Positions 49,131-57,060 of a stretch of 64,000 nt of DNA are shown here, one piece after another; position 1 is the first letter of the stretch; each line of letters opens with the position of its first letter. The notes below the pieces were generated by a model. That model did not search any database. It saw nothing but the letters and a program-made list of their open reading frames with translations, and was not told the DNA's origin. The stretch comes from Streptomyces ambofaciens ATCC 23877 (GTDB lineage Bacteria; Actinomycetota; Actinomycetes; Streptomycetales; Streptomycetaceae): NCBI RefSeq assembly GCF_001267885.1, contig NZ_CP012383.1:1-64000 (forward strand), read 5' to 3'. Both the position numbers and the translations under genes were made by a program.

Positions 49131-49963
49131 GCGGCGGTCTCCAGGCTCGTGGTGGTGGGGTACAGGGTGGTGACCGAGGCGCCGGCGGCCTGGTCGTCGA
49201 AGTCGAAAGCGAGCTGCCCGGGGACGGACACGACCCGCCGGCCACGGCGCCCGGCCCGGCGGCGGCCCGACCGGAACGGCGAGGACTCGGCAGGACCCGC
49301 GGCGCCCGGCCCAGCGGCAGCCTCCGCGGCCGCCACCTCCTGGCGGTCCAGCAGCCCCCGATCGACCGCCGCGTCCAGCAGCTCCGCACGCGACGCCGAC
49401 TTCGGCAAACTCAGCTGCGTCTTCAGCCGGGCTATCTGCCACTTCGCCGTCCGCAGCCCCTCCAGCCCCGCACCCAGCCCCGCAGCCACAGCCACCAGCT
49501 CCGGGTCCGCGTGCCGGGCCAGGCCGCGCAGCACCGCGAGCTTCTGCTCCGTCCGCAGTTGCTCCACCGGCACCGGCACGGGAGCCGCCACCGGCACCGG
49601 CGCCGCCTGCCGCTCCTGCACCAGAGCCTTCGTCCGCTCCAGCGCCGTCCGCCCGCCCAGGATCGCGAACGGCTCCGGCAGTTTCCCCTCCGGCGTCAGG
49701 CTCGATCCGTAGGCGAGGCACTGCACCATCACCGGGCAGCCCACGCACACGTCGACCGCGGCAGACTCCCGCGCCTCCCGCACCTCCCGCTCCTCGCCCC
49801 CGTCCACGTCCGGGGCCTGCCACGCGTCCACCGACACGGAGTTGTCGCCGGCCGCCACACGCGGGTTGTCGGGGTCCGGGGCACACCCCCGATACCGGTA
49901 GTACGGATGATCCGACAGCGCGGCCAGGGCGACCGCAGCACTCAAACGCTCGGGCTGGCTCAC
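49127..49963 (-). CDS. Long WhiB-like protein
   Basis: The 278-residue product has a WhiB-type N-terminus: YRGCAPDPDNP (first Cys about 27) and CVGCPVMVQC (about 73-82), followed by a modified GxxGG turn (AILGGRTALER). A long Pro/Val-rich linker and a helical C-terminal half follow, far longer than the usual 80-130. It is the second WhiB-like protein of the window. Four Cys are present, so an iron-sulfur cluster is possible. Confidence 0.75.
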   Translation of the reverse strand: MSQPERLSAAVALAALSDHPYYRYRGCAPDPDNPRVAAGDNSVSVDAWQAPDVDGGEEREVREARESAAVDVCVGCPVMVQCLAYGSSLTPEGKLPEPFAILGGRTALERTKALVQERQAAPVPVAAPVPVPVEQLRTEQKLAVLRGLARHADPELVAVAAGLGAGLEGLRTAKWQIARLKTQLSLPKSASRAELLDAAVDRGLLDRQEVAAAEAAAGPGAAGPAESSPFRSGRRRAGRRGRRVVSVPGQLAFDFDDQAAGASVTTLYPTTTSLETAA

Positions 49964-50244
49964 AGGGAACCCCCTTCCGGGTCATGGGCAGAAAGAACAG
50001 AGTCGAGAACCTGGTCGGCCTCGCACAGAACCGCGCCGGCCAACACCGCGGGACCGAGCCGCCGGTTCAACCGGTCGACGATCACCGACATGTCGTGGTG
50101 ATGCAGACCGTCCGCCAGACGACGCGCGGCGCGCTCCGCATCCAGAGCGCGCCGCAACCGCACCAACCGGACCACCCCCACCGCCACCCCGAGGGCGGCG
50201 AGCGCGGCAACCACAGGTCTTGCAGGTATCGAGCATGCTGGCAC
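49960..50244 (-). CDS. Small membrane-anchored protein
   Basis: The 94-residue product has a membrane segment (VVAALAALGVAVGVVRLV) and a cytoplasmic helix (RRALDAERAARRLADGLHHH). GGGAGG precedes GTG 50244. Unknown function. Confidence 0.6.
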   Translation of the reverse strand: MPACSIPARPVVAALAALGVAVGVVRLVRLRRALDAERAARRLADGLHHHDMSVIVDRLNRRLGPAVLAGAVLCEADQVLDSVLSAHDPEGGSL

Positions 50245-50300
50245 TGCACTCACCTCCCTCGGTGGTGTGCCAGACGGATGGACAGAAACCAGGGCCCGGG

Positions 50301-50555
50301 TCAGGGCCGGTACAGGGCGTTCGACCGGGCCGCGACGTTCTCCGCAGCCTCCGCGGCATCCAGGACCGCCACGTCGTGCGCGGCCTGCGCCTTCGCGGAC
50401 ATGGTCCGCCACTCGGCCATCTCGGCCTCCCACCTCCGCCGATACGACGACGGCTTCCGCCGCTCCCACCACAAGGCCAGGACCGTGCCGACAGCGGAAA
50501 CCAGGAGGATCACCGGGATCACCCAGCGCTGCGGTTCAGACAGGAAATCGGGCAT
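50301..50555 (-). CDS. Small membrane-anchored coiled-coil protein
   Basis: The 84-residue product has a membrane segment (WVIPVILLVSAVGTVLALWW) and a cytoplasmic coil rich in Ala and Glu. It resembles phage spanin-like or Rz-like small proteins only in shape; function unknown. Confidence 0.65.
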   Translation of the reverse strand: MPDFLSEPQRWVIPVILLVSAVGTVLALWWERRKPSSYRRRWEAEMAEWRTMSAKAQAAHDVAVLDAAEAAENVAARSNALYRP

Positions 50556-50669
50556 GACGGAGCTCCGTTCGGCGATAGCCGGGAAGGGAGGGATGGTTCG
50601 GATGCCCCAGGCGGGGACTTCAGGGAGGACGAGCCTCCAAAGGGCCGCAGAACGCGGGCCCGAAGTGGT

Positions 50670-51722
50670 TCAGGCGGCGACGGTAGAGCCGTCCGAAGCA
50701 ACCGCCGGAATACCGAAGGCCGCAGCAATCACGTGCTGAGCCAGCAGACAGGGGACAGCATTCCCCACCTGTTCCAGTTGCTTGGTGCGACTCCCCTGGA
50801 ACGGATGGTCCGCCGGGAAGGACTGGAGAACGGCAGCGTCCCGGACAGACAAGCGGATCGTGTCGCGCCGACCGCCCCGGTAGGCGGGCAACTCTTCGGC
50901 AGGCACAAGCCGCTTGCAGTCGATCCACCGACCGGCATCGCGCTCGCCGTAGAGGGTGGCTCGGGCGCCGGAACCACCAACGCAGGAGGGATCCGGACCG
51001 CCTGCCGCAGTCCCGACCATCACGGTCAGGGCCGGCCGGTGCGTCATGCCCCATCCGATGGCCTCGGCCATCGACACCCATGGCTTCAGTCCAAAGCCTT
51101 CTTGGACGTTGGTGGCGCCCTTGCGGTAGCGATGGTGGGTCGGCTCCGGAAGCCGGGCTGTGCCGTCCAGTGTGGCGACGAGGAACGCCCGAGTACGGGT
51201 CTGGGGGACGCCGTACTCCTCGGCGGACAGTCGACCGGTGGCGACGCTGTAGCCCTCCGGTTGCAGGAGCTCAGCGAACTCCTCCCACACCGAAAGAACG
51301 GTGGGCACCTGCTCCAGGAGCAGCGTCCGGTACGGGCGCCCACCGTCCACCGCAGCCAGAGCCCAGCGCAGTGGCTCCAGGACCAGCCCGGTCCGCTCAT
51401 CATCGAACCCGGCCAGCGCTTCGGTGATGGCCTGCCGGGCCGCCAGCCGCCGCGCAAGGTCGAGGATGGTGTCCAAGGCGGCCCGACCGCGGCCCTTCCC
51501 GCTGACCGAGAACGTCTGGCAGGGCGGGGAACCGATGAGGTCCGTGGCGTCCGGGAAGTCGGCGGGCCCATATGTCCGGACATCGCCCTCCACCGTGGCC
51601 AGACCCGCAGCGCGGCGGGTCTCGCAGGCGGCATGATCGCGTTCGATGCCGATCACGTCCAAGCCGAGCCGGGTCGCCCCAACATCCCAGCCGCCGGGGC
51701 CAGCGAACAGGTCGACCATCAT
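50670..51722 (-). CDS. C5-cytosine DNA methyltransferase 1
   Basis: The 350-residue product has the m5C methyltransferase motifs: DLFAGPGGWDVG (motif I), GSPPCQTFSVSGKG (motif IV with catalytic Cys), LLEQVPTV (motif VI, Glu-Gln-Val for the usual Glu-Asn-Val), QTRTRAFLVA (motif VIII), and VLQSFP...QVGNAVP (IX-X). Target specificity lies between motifs VIII and IX. It overlaps the second methyltransferase gene by 4 bp. No restriction partner is seen, so protection from host restriction is the likely job. Confidence 0.92.
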   Translation of the reverse strand: MMVDLFAGPGGWDVGATRLGLDVIGIERDHAACETRRAAGLATVEGDVRTYGPADFPDATDLIGSPPCQTFSVSGKGRGRAALDTILDLARRLAARQAITEALAGFDDERTGLVLEPLRWALAAVDGGRPYRTLLLEQVPTVLSVWEEFAELLQPEGYSVATGRLSAEEYGVPQTRTRAFLVATLDGTARLPEPTHHRYRKGATNVQEGFGLKPWVSMAEAIGWGMTHRPALTVMVGTAAGGPDPSCVGGSGARATLYGERDAGRWIDCKRLVPAEELPAYRGGRRDTIRLSVRDAAVLQSFPADHPFQGSRTKQLEQVGNAVPCLLAQHVIAAAFGIPAVASDGSTVAA

Positions 51723-52975
51723 GCGGCGGCCTCCAAGGCCACGCCGACCGGGATGCCAGTAGCGGCCGAGACGACGTGCGCCGCCAAGAGCGGCGGAACG
51801 GCGTTGCCGACCTGCTCGAACTGCTTCGTCTTCGTGCCCTGGAACGGGTAGTCCGGGCGGAACGACTGAAGGACAGCGGCCTCGGCGACGGTGATGCGCA
51901 CGGTGTCGGGGCTGGCGAACTGGGACTCGCCGCCGGCGTCGCGGTTGCGGTGGCCGGGCGGCGCGATCCGGTTGGTGGCGCACACCGTGGTGGCCGGGCG
52001 CTGCTGGACCCACTCAATTCGAGCCGAATTGTTGCCGAAAGCCATGGTCGGCGCGGGCTCCTCAATGCCGCGTATCGCGGCCCGCTCCTGGTTGCCGTTG
52101 CGCAGCACCCACTGCCCACCCGACTTCGAGGTGAAGGCGGGCGCCGGCGCGGTGTACGGGTCGGCGGTCTGGCGGCTGCCGTCGGCGCGCTGGTCGCGAT
52201 TCGTGTGGAGCACCCACGAACGGGCCTTCTCAGTGAGCGCCCACGACGGCCGGTCGGCGGGAAACTCGTTCCCCCCAGCAGTCTTCCGGTCCCCGCGGGT
52301 GTTCACGGTCAGCCCCTCGACCCATCCGAGCGCTTCCGCCATGGACACCCACTGCTCCAGGCGCTCACCGAACAAGTCGTCCGCCGGCTCCTTCGCATGC
52401 GTCGGCGCCGGCGCGGTCACCGGCCGAACCCGGGAGGCGATGAGGATCGCCCGCTTGCGGGTCTGCGGGACGCCGTAGTCGGCAGAGTTGAGGACCCCCA
52501 CCCACGTGCTGTAGCCCCACTGCTGGAGGTACAGAGCGTACTGACGCCAAAGCGGGAGAACGTCGGGGACTTCCTCCATGCACACCCACTCGGGGCGGAG
52601 GTCGTACAGCCAGCGCATCGGCTCCGCGGCCAGCAACGACCGTTCGTCCTTGCACTGGGCGACGAGTTCGGCCCGACTGTCCCGGCCGTGCGCCAGGTCG
52701 TGGGCCGCCTGGTGCACCAGCGGCTGGTCCGCCAGGCCCCCACGCTTCCCCGCCCGGGACCACGCCTGGCACGGCGGTGACGCGATCAGACCCTTGATCC
52801 GACCCACGAACGGGGAGGTGGGGTAGGCGGCGACGTCGGTCTGGATGACAGGGTGCCCGGCGGCGTGCGCGGTCAGGCACGCCGCCCGGTCCCACTCAAG
52901 ACCGATGTCCGTCAGCCCCAGCAGGCGCAGGCCCTCAGACCAGCCCCGCGGACCGGCGAACAGGTCGACGATCAC
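51719..52975 (-). CDS. C5-cytosine DNA methyltransferase 2
   Basis: The 418-residue product has DLFAGPRGWSEG (I), ASPPCQAWSRAGK (IV), CMEEVPDVLP (VI, Glu-Glu-Val), QTRKRAILIAS (VIII) and VLQSFRPDYPFQG...QVGNAVPPL (X). The target-recognition part (about 200-330) is longer than in its partner and different, so it should read another site. It begins with GTG overlapping the RecT stop. Confidence 0.92.
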   Translation of the reverse strand: MIVDLFAGPRGWSEGLRLLGLTDIGLEWDRAACLTAHAAGHPVIQTDVAAYPTSPFVGRIKGLIASPPCQAWSRAGKRGGLADQPLVHQAAHDLAHGRDSRAELVAQCKDERSLLAAEPMRWLYDLRPEWVCMEEVPDVLPLWRQYALYLQQWGYSTWVGVLNSADYGVPQTRKRAILIASRVRPVTAPAPTHAKEPADDLFGERLEQWVSMAEALGWVEGLTVNTRGDRKTAGGNEFPADRPSWALTEKARSWVLHTNRDQRADGSRQTADPYTAPAPAFTSKSGGQWVLRNGNQERAAIRGIEEPAPTMAFGNNSARIEWVQQRPATTVCATNRIAPPGHRNRDAGGESQFASPDTVRITVAEAAVLQSFRPDYPFQGTKTKQFEQVGNAVPPLLAAHVVSAATGIPVGVALEAAA

Positions 52976-54204
52976 GCGGCGCTCCTCTCCGTGTCGCCGC
53001 CCTGTGCGGCCTTCTGCTGCTTCACAGCCGTCTCCAGCAGGTCCAGCAGCTCACGGAACGGCATCTGCTCCCTTGCCGGCGGCGGGCCCTCCACGTACAG
53101 GTCGATGACTTCCTTCACCGTCGCCTCACCACGAATCTGGGTGAGCGCATCAGCGTTCATGCGCATGTCGATCGCCTGGAGATACAGCCTGTCCAGGACC
53201 TCGTCATCACCACCCTCAGCAAGAACCTCGGCCTCCACGATCCCGCCGTTGCGGGGCCCGTCGTACGCGGCCTCGGCGGCGGGGTCGATGTCGGAGGGCT
53301 CCGGGTCGCCAGACTCGGCGGCGGCCATGGCTTCGGCCCGGGAGGCGACCTGGCGACCGATGGCGGTGATCTGGTCGAGATACTCCGTCGGGGCACCAGC
53401 GTTCTTCGCCTCCTGCCACAGGGCGCGGACCGCGTCGGCGGACTTGGCGGCCTGGGCCTCGGCAAGGTAGTCGCGGCGCTCCCGCTGCACCGGCGGCGTG
53501 TTCGGCGTCGACTGCACAACGCTCATACGCGGCTGCTCCTGGTCGGCGTTGTCCGCCTGCGCCATCTCCTCGGCCGTGTAGACGCCGGCGAGGTCGTGCG
53601 GGAACGCCTTCCGAAGCGCCAACGCTTCGGCGCACTTGGCGATCTGCCCGGCGGGCATCTTTGCCCACAGGCCCTTGGGGTTGCCGTCCGGAAACGTCTG
53701 CACGTACTCGCGGAACGTGGCGACCGCGGAGAAACGCTGCCCATTGCGGACCACGGTCACCTTTGCGGCCGCCGGCGGCTCGTCGGCCAGCCACACGTCA
53801 CGCCACCGACCGGACGGGTCGCACCACACGGTGTCCTCGTAGCCGTACGTGCCGCCGGTCTGCGCGGTCACGCGCTGGGCGATGACGCGGTACCCGTCGA
53901 TGCCGGTCTGCGGCGTGTAGACCTCGCGGCCGTCCTTCTTGCTGAACCGGCCGATGAGGTAGATCTGCCGGGAGAACGGGTCGAGGCCGGTGCGCTGGCA
54001 CAGGTGCAGGAAGCCGGACAGTTCGGCGGCGGTCACCTGGTCCTTGATGCCGGATTGGCGGAGGACGGCGGCCTGCTCGGGCGTCCAGTTGGTCTGGTCG
54101 GGGCGGATGGCGAGGGCGCCGCCGGTCTTGGTGGGCTGGTTTTGGGTGTGCGAGGTGGGGCCCTCCGCCGTGCTGCTGGCGAGGGCCTCGGTGGTAGCAA
54201 CCAC
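52972..54204 (-). CDS. recT: RecT/Bet single-strand annealing protein
   Basis: The 410-residue product matches phage recombination protein Bet/RecT: ELSGFLHLCQRTGLDPFSRQ, IYLIGRFSKKDG, VYTPQTGIDGYRVIAQR, and KMPAGQIAKCAEALALRKAF. It anneals complementary single strands during recombination and replication restart. No RecE or lambda-type exonuclease gene is seen beside it. The C-terminal half (about 230-400) is acidic and coil-like. GGAG precedes the GTG start. Confidence 0.9.
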   Translation of the reverse strand: MVATTEALASSTAEGPTSHTQNQPTKTGGALAIRPDQTNWTPEQAAVLRQSGIKDQVTAAELSGFLHLCQRTGLDPFSRQIYLIGRFSKKDGREVYTPQTGIDGYRVIAQRVTAQTGGTYGYEDTVWCDPSGRWRDVWLADEPPAAAKVTVVRNGQRFSAVATFREYVQTFPDGNPKGLWAKMPAGQIAKCAEALALRKAFPHDLAGVYTAEEMAQADNADQEQPRMSVVQSTPNTPPVQRERRDYLAEAQAAKSADAVRALWQEAKNAGAPTEYLDQITAIGRQVASRAEAMAAAESGDPEPSDIDPAAEAAYDGPRNGGIVEAEVLAEGGDDEVLDRLYLQAIDMRMNADALTQIRGEATVKEVIDLYVEGPPPAREQMPFRELLDLLETAVKQQKAAQGGDTERSAA

Positions 54205-54288
54205 GTGAGGTCTCCAATGTGGGGTTGTACGAGATACCGGAGGGCGGGTCTGGTTGTCGGCGTCCAGACCGGCCCCGCCGGCCGATGC

Positions 54289-55152
54289 CTACTCGGCCCG
54301 GTCGGCTTCGATCCCGAGCTGGTCCAGCAGATAGTCGATCGCCAGCACGTTCGGGCCCGTCTTCGCGTTCAACACCGGGTGGCCCTTGCAGGCCTCCTTC
54401 ACCCGGTCATGCAGAGCATCGTTCGGACGCATCCGCATCGGAACCATGTCCGCCGCATCCTCAGCACTCCACACCACCGGCTGCGGATCGAACTCGCCGT
54501 CCAAGAACTTCTGAAAGCCCTCGTTGACGATGTCGTGCACCCGCTCACCCGAAGCCGCGGACAGCTCACGAATCAGATCCCGCACCCGGCGAGGCACCTC
54601 CGGATTACGCTCCGCGCCCTGCGGCAGAGCCACACGAGCACCCGGCGCATACCGGCCCAGCTTGTACGTGAACATCAGATACTCGGCAGCCACCCGCGCC
54701 GACGACGCACGCCGGTCGTGGGTCTCCTGCCGGATCTTCTCCGTCGCCTGCGTCGACAGCAGCTTGGACGCCATCACGTTCAGGTTCACCCGGGCCTCCG
54801 GCTGAACGGAGCGGCGGTCGACCCAGCGCGGCATCTTGAACCGGCCGGCCAGGTACTCCGCCAGACCCTCGTTCACCTTCGCCGTCAGCGTCGTCGCCGC
54901 CGGATCAGCCGCCGCAGCAGCCTTGATCTGATCGCGGATGCTCTCCGGGATGTTCATCGCCAGGTTGTGGCTGCCCTCCACACGGGAGGGGTCAGTGGCG
55001 CGGAGCTGCTCCCAACCGCCCGGCGCCAGGGCCGCGTCCACGAAGGCAGCGAGGTCGGCTCGCTGCGTGCCGGCGACGAACGCCGACACTTCGGCGAGTC
55101 CGTCACGCAGCGACGGGCGTGTGGTGGAACGGTCGGCGGGAGTGCGGGCCAC
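54289..55152 (-). CDS. Protein made of repeated small helical modules
   Basis: The 287-residue product contains four related stretches of about 40-50 residues (about 66-105, 120-165, 183-221, 235-285). In two of them VNEGLAEYLAGRF and VNEGFQKFLDGEF are plainly alike. The modules look like ribbon-helix-helix or Arc-type folds, so it may bind DNA as a pseudo-oligomer. AAAGGA precedes GTG 55152, which I prefer to longer starts. Operator copies 4 and 5 lie upstream. Confidence 0.65.
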   Translation of the reverse strand: MARTPADRSTTRPSLRDGLAEVSAFVAGTQRADLAAFVDAALAPGGWEQLRATDPSRVEGSHNLAMNIPESIRDQIKAAAAADPAATTLTAKVNEGLAEYLAGRFKMPRWVDRRSVQPEARVNLNVMASKLLSTQATEKIRQETHDRRASSARVAAEYLMFTYKLGRYAPGARVALPQGAERNPEVPRRVRDLIRELSAASGERVHDIVNEGFQKFLDGEFDPQPVVWSAEDAADMVPMRMRPNDALHDRVKEACKGHPVLNAKTGPNVLAIDYLLDQLGIEADRAE

Positions 55153-55241
55153 GAGGGGTCCTTTCGGCGGTGTACGCCGCCGTGATCCTGCATGACCCGG
55201 CGGGCGTGTGGGGGCGTTGACCACGCCAGTTTCCTCCATTC

Positions 55242-55335
55242 GTATTGCGGATGCCATAGGGCTATGGCGGTGGTTGAGGTGCGCTGTTTCCTAGCAACAC
55301 CAACCATACCCGCAGACCTATTGTGCATGCAATAG
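55242..55335. promoter_or_regulatory. Divergent control region with operator copies 4 and 5
   Basis: GTATTGCGGATGCCATAG (55242-55259) and CTATTGTGCATGCAATAG (55318-55335) fit the CTATKGC-N4-GCMATAG pattern. An extra CCATAG-GG-CTATGG palindrome at 55254-55267 overlaps copy 4. TATGGT after copy 5 is a likely -10 for the rightward WYL gene. Copy 4 would control the leftward module-repeat gene. Confidence 0.65.
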
Positions 55336-55382
55336 CTTCGTGGGTATGGTGGAACCATCACCACACGGCGAGGGGACACCGA

Positions 55383-55781
55383 ATGCGCATCACCAAGAAC
55401 CAGACCACCCGCAAGACCCTCGCCGACCTCTACCGCAGCATCGACCGCGCCACCGTCGTCACGATCACCTACCGCGACGAGAAAGGCGAGGAGACGATCC
55501 GTAGCATCGAGCCGTACGAGATCCGCACCACCAAAGCCGGCCGCATCCAGGTCCGCGCCATGTGCCGCCTCCGCGGCGACGCCCGCTCCTTCTACGTCGA
55601 CCAGGTCGTGTCCTACACCTGCCACCGGATGGCGTTCGTCCTCGACCGGCCGGAGGCAACGACCCCCGCCGGACAGGGCATCGTGGTCCGTAGCGCCGCA
55701 CAGCTCATCGCCCGCGAACTCGGACGCGACTACCTCCCCGCACGCCGCCTTGCACGTACCGACCTCGCACCCGCCGCCTAG
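55383..55781 (+). CDS. WYL-domain protein
   Basis: The 132-residue product is almost only a WYL domain (about 20-80): VVTITYRDEKGEETIRSIEP, YEIRTTKAGRIQVRAMCRLR, GDARSFYVDQVVS. WYL domains sense nucleic acid or nucleotides and are common in regulators of defence and phage genes. There is no HTH in this protein. AGGGGA precedes the ATG. Confidence 0.8.
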   Translation: MRITKNQTTRKTLADLYRSIDRATVVTITYRDEKGEETIRSIEPYEIRTTKAGRIQVRAMCRLRGDARSFYVDQVVSYTCHRMAFVLDRPEATTPAGQGIVVRSAAQLIARELGRDYLPARRLARTDLAPAA

Positions 55782-55791
55782 GGAGAATCCC

Positions 55792-56139
55792 ATGTCGAAC
55801 ACCGACAAGCCCTACGAAGTTCTGATCACTGGAGCCGGGTTCTCCCAGCCCGCCAGGTTCGCCACCGTAGAAGAGGCCTACGCCGAAGCCCACCGTGTCC
55901 GCAAGGACGCCGAAGCTGGCGAACGCGTGACCTTCACCAACCTGATCGGACAGACAGGCGCGCACCTCGTCCTCGGCATCCGCATCAACGGCTGGAACCC
56001 GATCACCAACACCTGGCTCACCCACGCCGACCTTTGGAGCGCGAGGAAGCCCTCGCCCGACGCCCTCACCCCGATCCCCGCAGACTGGCACGGCGTTCCA
56101 CTGCCCGACGACTGGTACGGCAAGTCGACGGCCGTCTGA
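55792..56139 (+). CDS. Small protein of unknown function
   Basis: The 115-residue product (YEVLITGAGFSQPARFATVE start) is alpha/beta and probably a stand-alone domain. GGGAGA precedes the ATG. It follows the WYL gene by 10 bp, so the two are co-transcribed. Confidence 0.65.
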   Translation: MSNTDKPYEVLITGAGFSQPARFATVEEAYAEAHRVRKDAEAGERVTFTNLIGQTGAHLVLGIRINGWNPITNTWLTHADLWSARKPSPDALTPIPADWHGVPLPDDWYGKSTAV

Positions 56140-56156
56140 CCTCCGCTCAGCAGGAA

Positions 56157-56184
56157 GGCCACCGCCCTGTGTTGGGTGGTGGCC
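56157..56184 (+). terminator. Terminator after the WYL unit
   Basis: GGCCACCGCC pairs with GGGTGGTGGCC with one mismatch, 18 bp past the stop codon. Confidence 0.7.
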
Positions 56185-56202
56185 GAGTCGTAGAGATCGC
56201 GC

Positions 56203-56240
56203 AGACGGAGTCTAACCTTGAAGCCCTTTGCGGGGCTACC
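56203..56240 (+). promoter_or_regulatory. Promoter-like region with repeated GAAGCCCTTTGCGGGG
   Basis: GAAGCCCTTTGCGGGG (56220-56235) also occurs at 42163-42178, each time preceded by AGTCTA. AGCCC-TTTGCG-GGGCT forms a short hairpin. It lies just upstream of the gene at 56261. Confidence 0.4.
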
Positions 56241-56260
56241 GCCTCTGACGAACCCGCAGA

Positions 56261-56791
56261 ATGGAGCCCGTGACCGTGACCCACCAGACCGCCCTCTTCG
56301 GCCAGCACCAGATGGCTCTGGTCCGCCAGGACAGCGTCGCGCGGCGCTGGCAGTGCACCGAGTGCGGCGTGCGAGCGGAGCACTGGTTCAACGCGCAGTC
56401 CCGGTACGAGACCCGGCGGTGGATCGACTGGACGGCTCCCGACGGGCGTACCTGGTACACGGACTTCCGCGACGGGTACGCCGATCCGCCGGCCTGCCCC
56501 CTGCCCGGTATCCCCGCCGTGTGCCCGTGGGAGACGCCGTTCGTCCAGCTGTACCGCGGGGCGTGGGGCGACGTGCACCTGGACACGGCGATGCGGACCT
56601 GGTGTGAGCGGCATCAGCAGGCGATCAGCGAGTGCACCGACCCCGGCCCGTACTGCCCCGGATGGCAGGCACACGAGGACGGGGAGCCCGGCATGCCCGG
56701 ACCGTGCACCGGTCGGGAGAACTCCTGCAAGTGCATGTGCCCGGCCTGCTGCGGCGACACCCCCGACGTGTGGGGCGCCCCCGTCTACTGA
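56261..56791 (+). CDS. Cys/His-rich phage-type protein
   Basis: The product is up to 176 residues. CTECG (about 29-33), CPLPG...CPW, and a dense C-terminal Cys cluster (NSCKCMCPACCG) suggest two or three zinc sites. The start could also be one of two GTGs just downstream. Unknown function. Confidence 0.65.
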   Translation: MEPVTVTHQTALFGQHQMALVRQDSVARRWQCTECGVRAEHWFNAQSRYETRRWIDWTAPDGRTWYTDFRDGYADPPACPLPGIPAVCPWETPFVQLYRGAWGDVHLDTAMRTWCERHQQAISECTDPGPYCPGWQAHEDGEPGMPGPCTGRENSCKCMCPACCGDTPDVWGAPVY

Positions 56792-56895
56792 CGGACACGC
56801 CGCCCCGGCAGGGGGGAACGCGGGCCGGTCTTCCGTCATACGGTGCCTCTACGACCTGCGGAACCCCGCCCGGACCGCCCTCCCACCACCATGCT

Positions 56896-57025
56896 GATCT
56901 TTCAGTAAAACCTCGGGACACCCCCACCCAGCAGCCCCATCGTGGTGTACGGCGCGGACCCAGCCCACCCCTCGCCCACGCGACATCCCCTAGTGGGTGG
57001 TGGTCCCGAGGTTTTACTGAGGATC
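56896..57025. repeat. Long inverted repeat upstream of an integrase gene
   Basis: TCAGTAAAACCTCGGGAC (56902-56919) is repeated inverted at 57003-57020, and the match extends outward to GATC and inward through CCCACCCA/TGGGTGG. Eighty-three bases lie between the arms. It may be the attachment or arm site for the neighbouring recombinase genes, or a terminator for both sides. Confidence 0.6.
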
Positions 57026-57060
57026 TTGATCTGGTGTGGGGTGCGGGCACAATAGGGCCC
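57026..57060 (+). promoter_or_regulatory. Probable leaderless promoter of the integrase-like gene
   Basis: TTGATC (57026-57031) and CAATAG (57050-57055) are 18 bp apart, and the ATG at 57061 starts where transcription should begin. No ribosome site is present, so the mRNA is probably leaderless. Confidence 0.5.
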
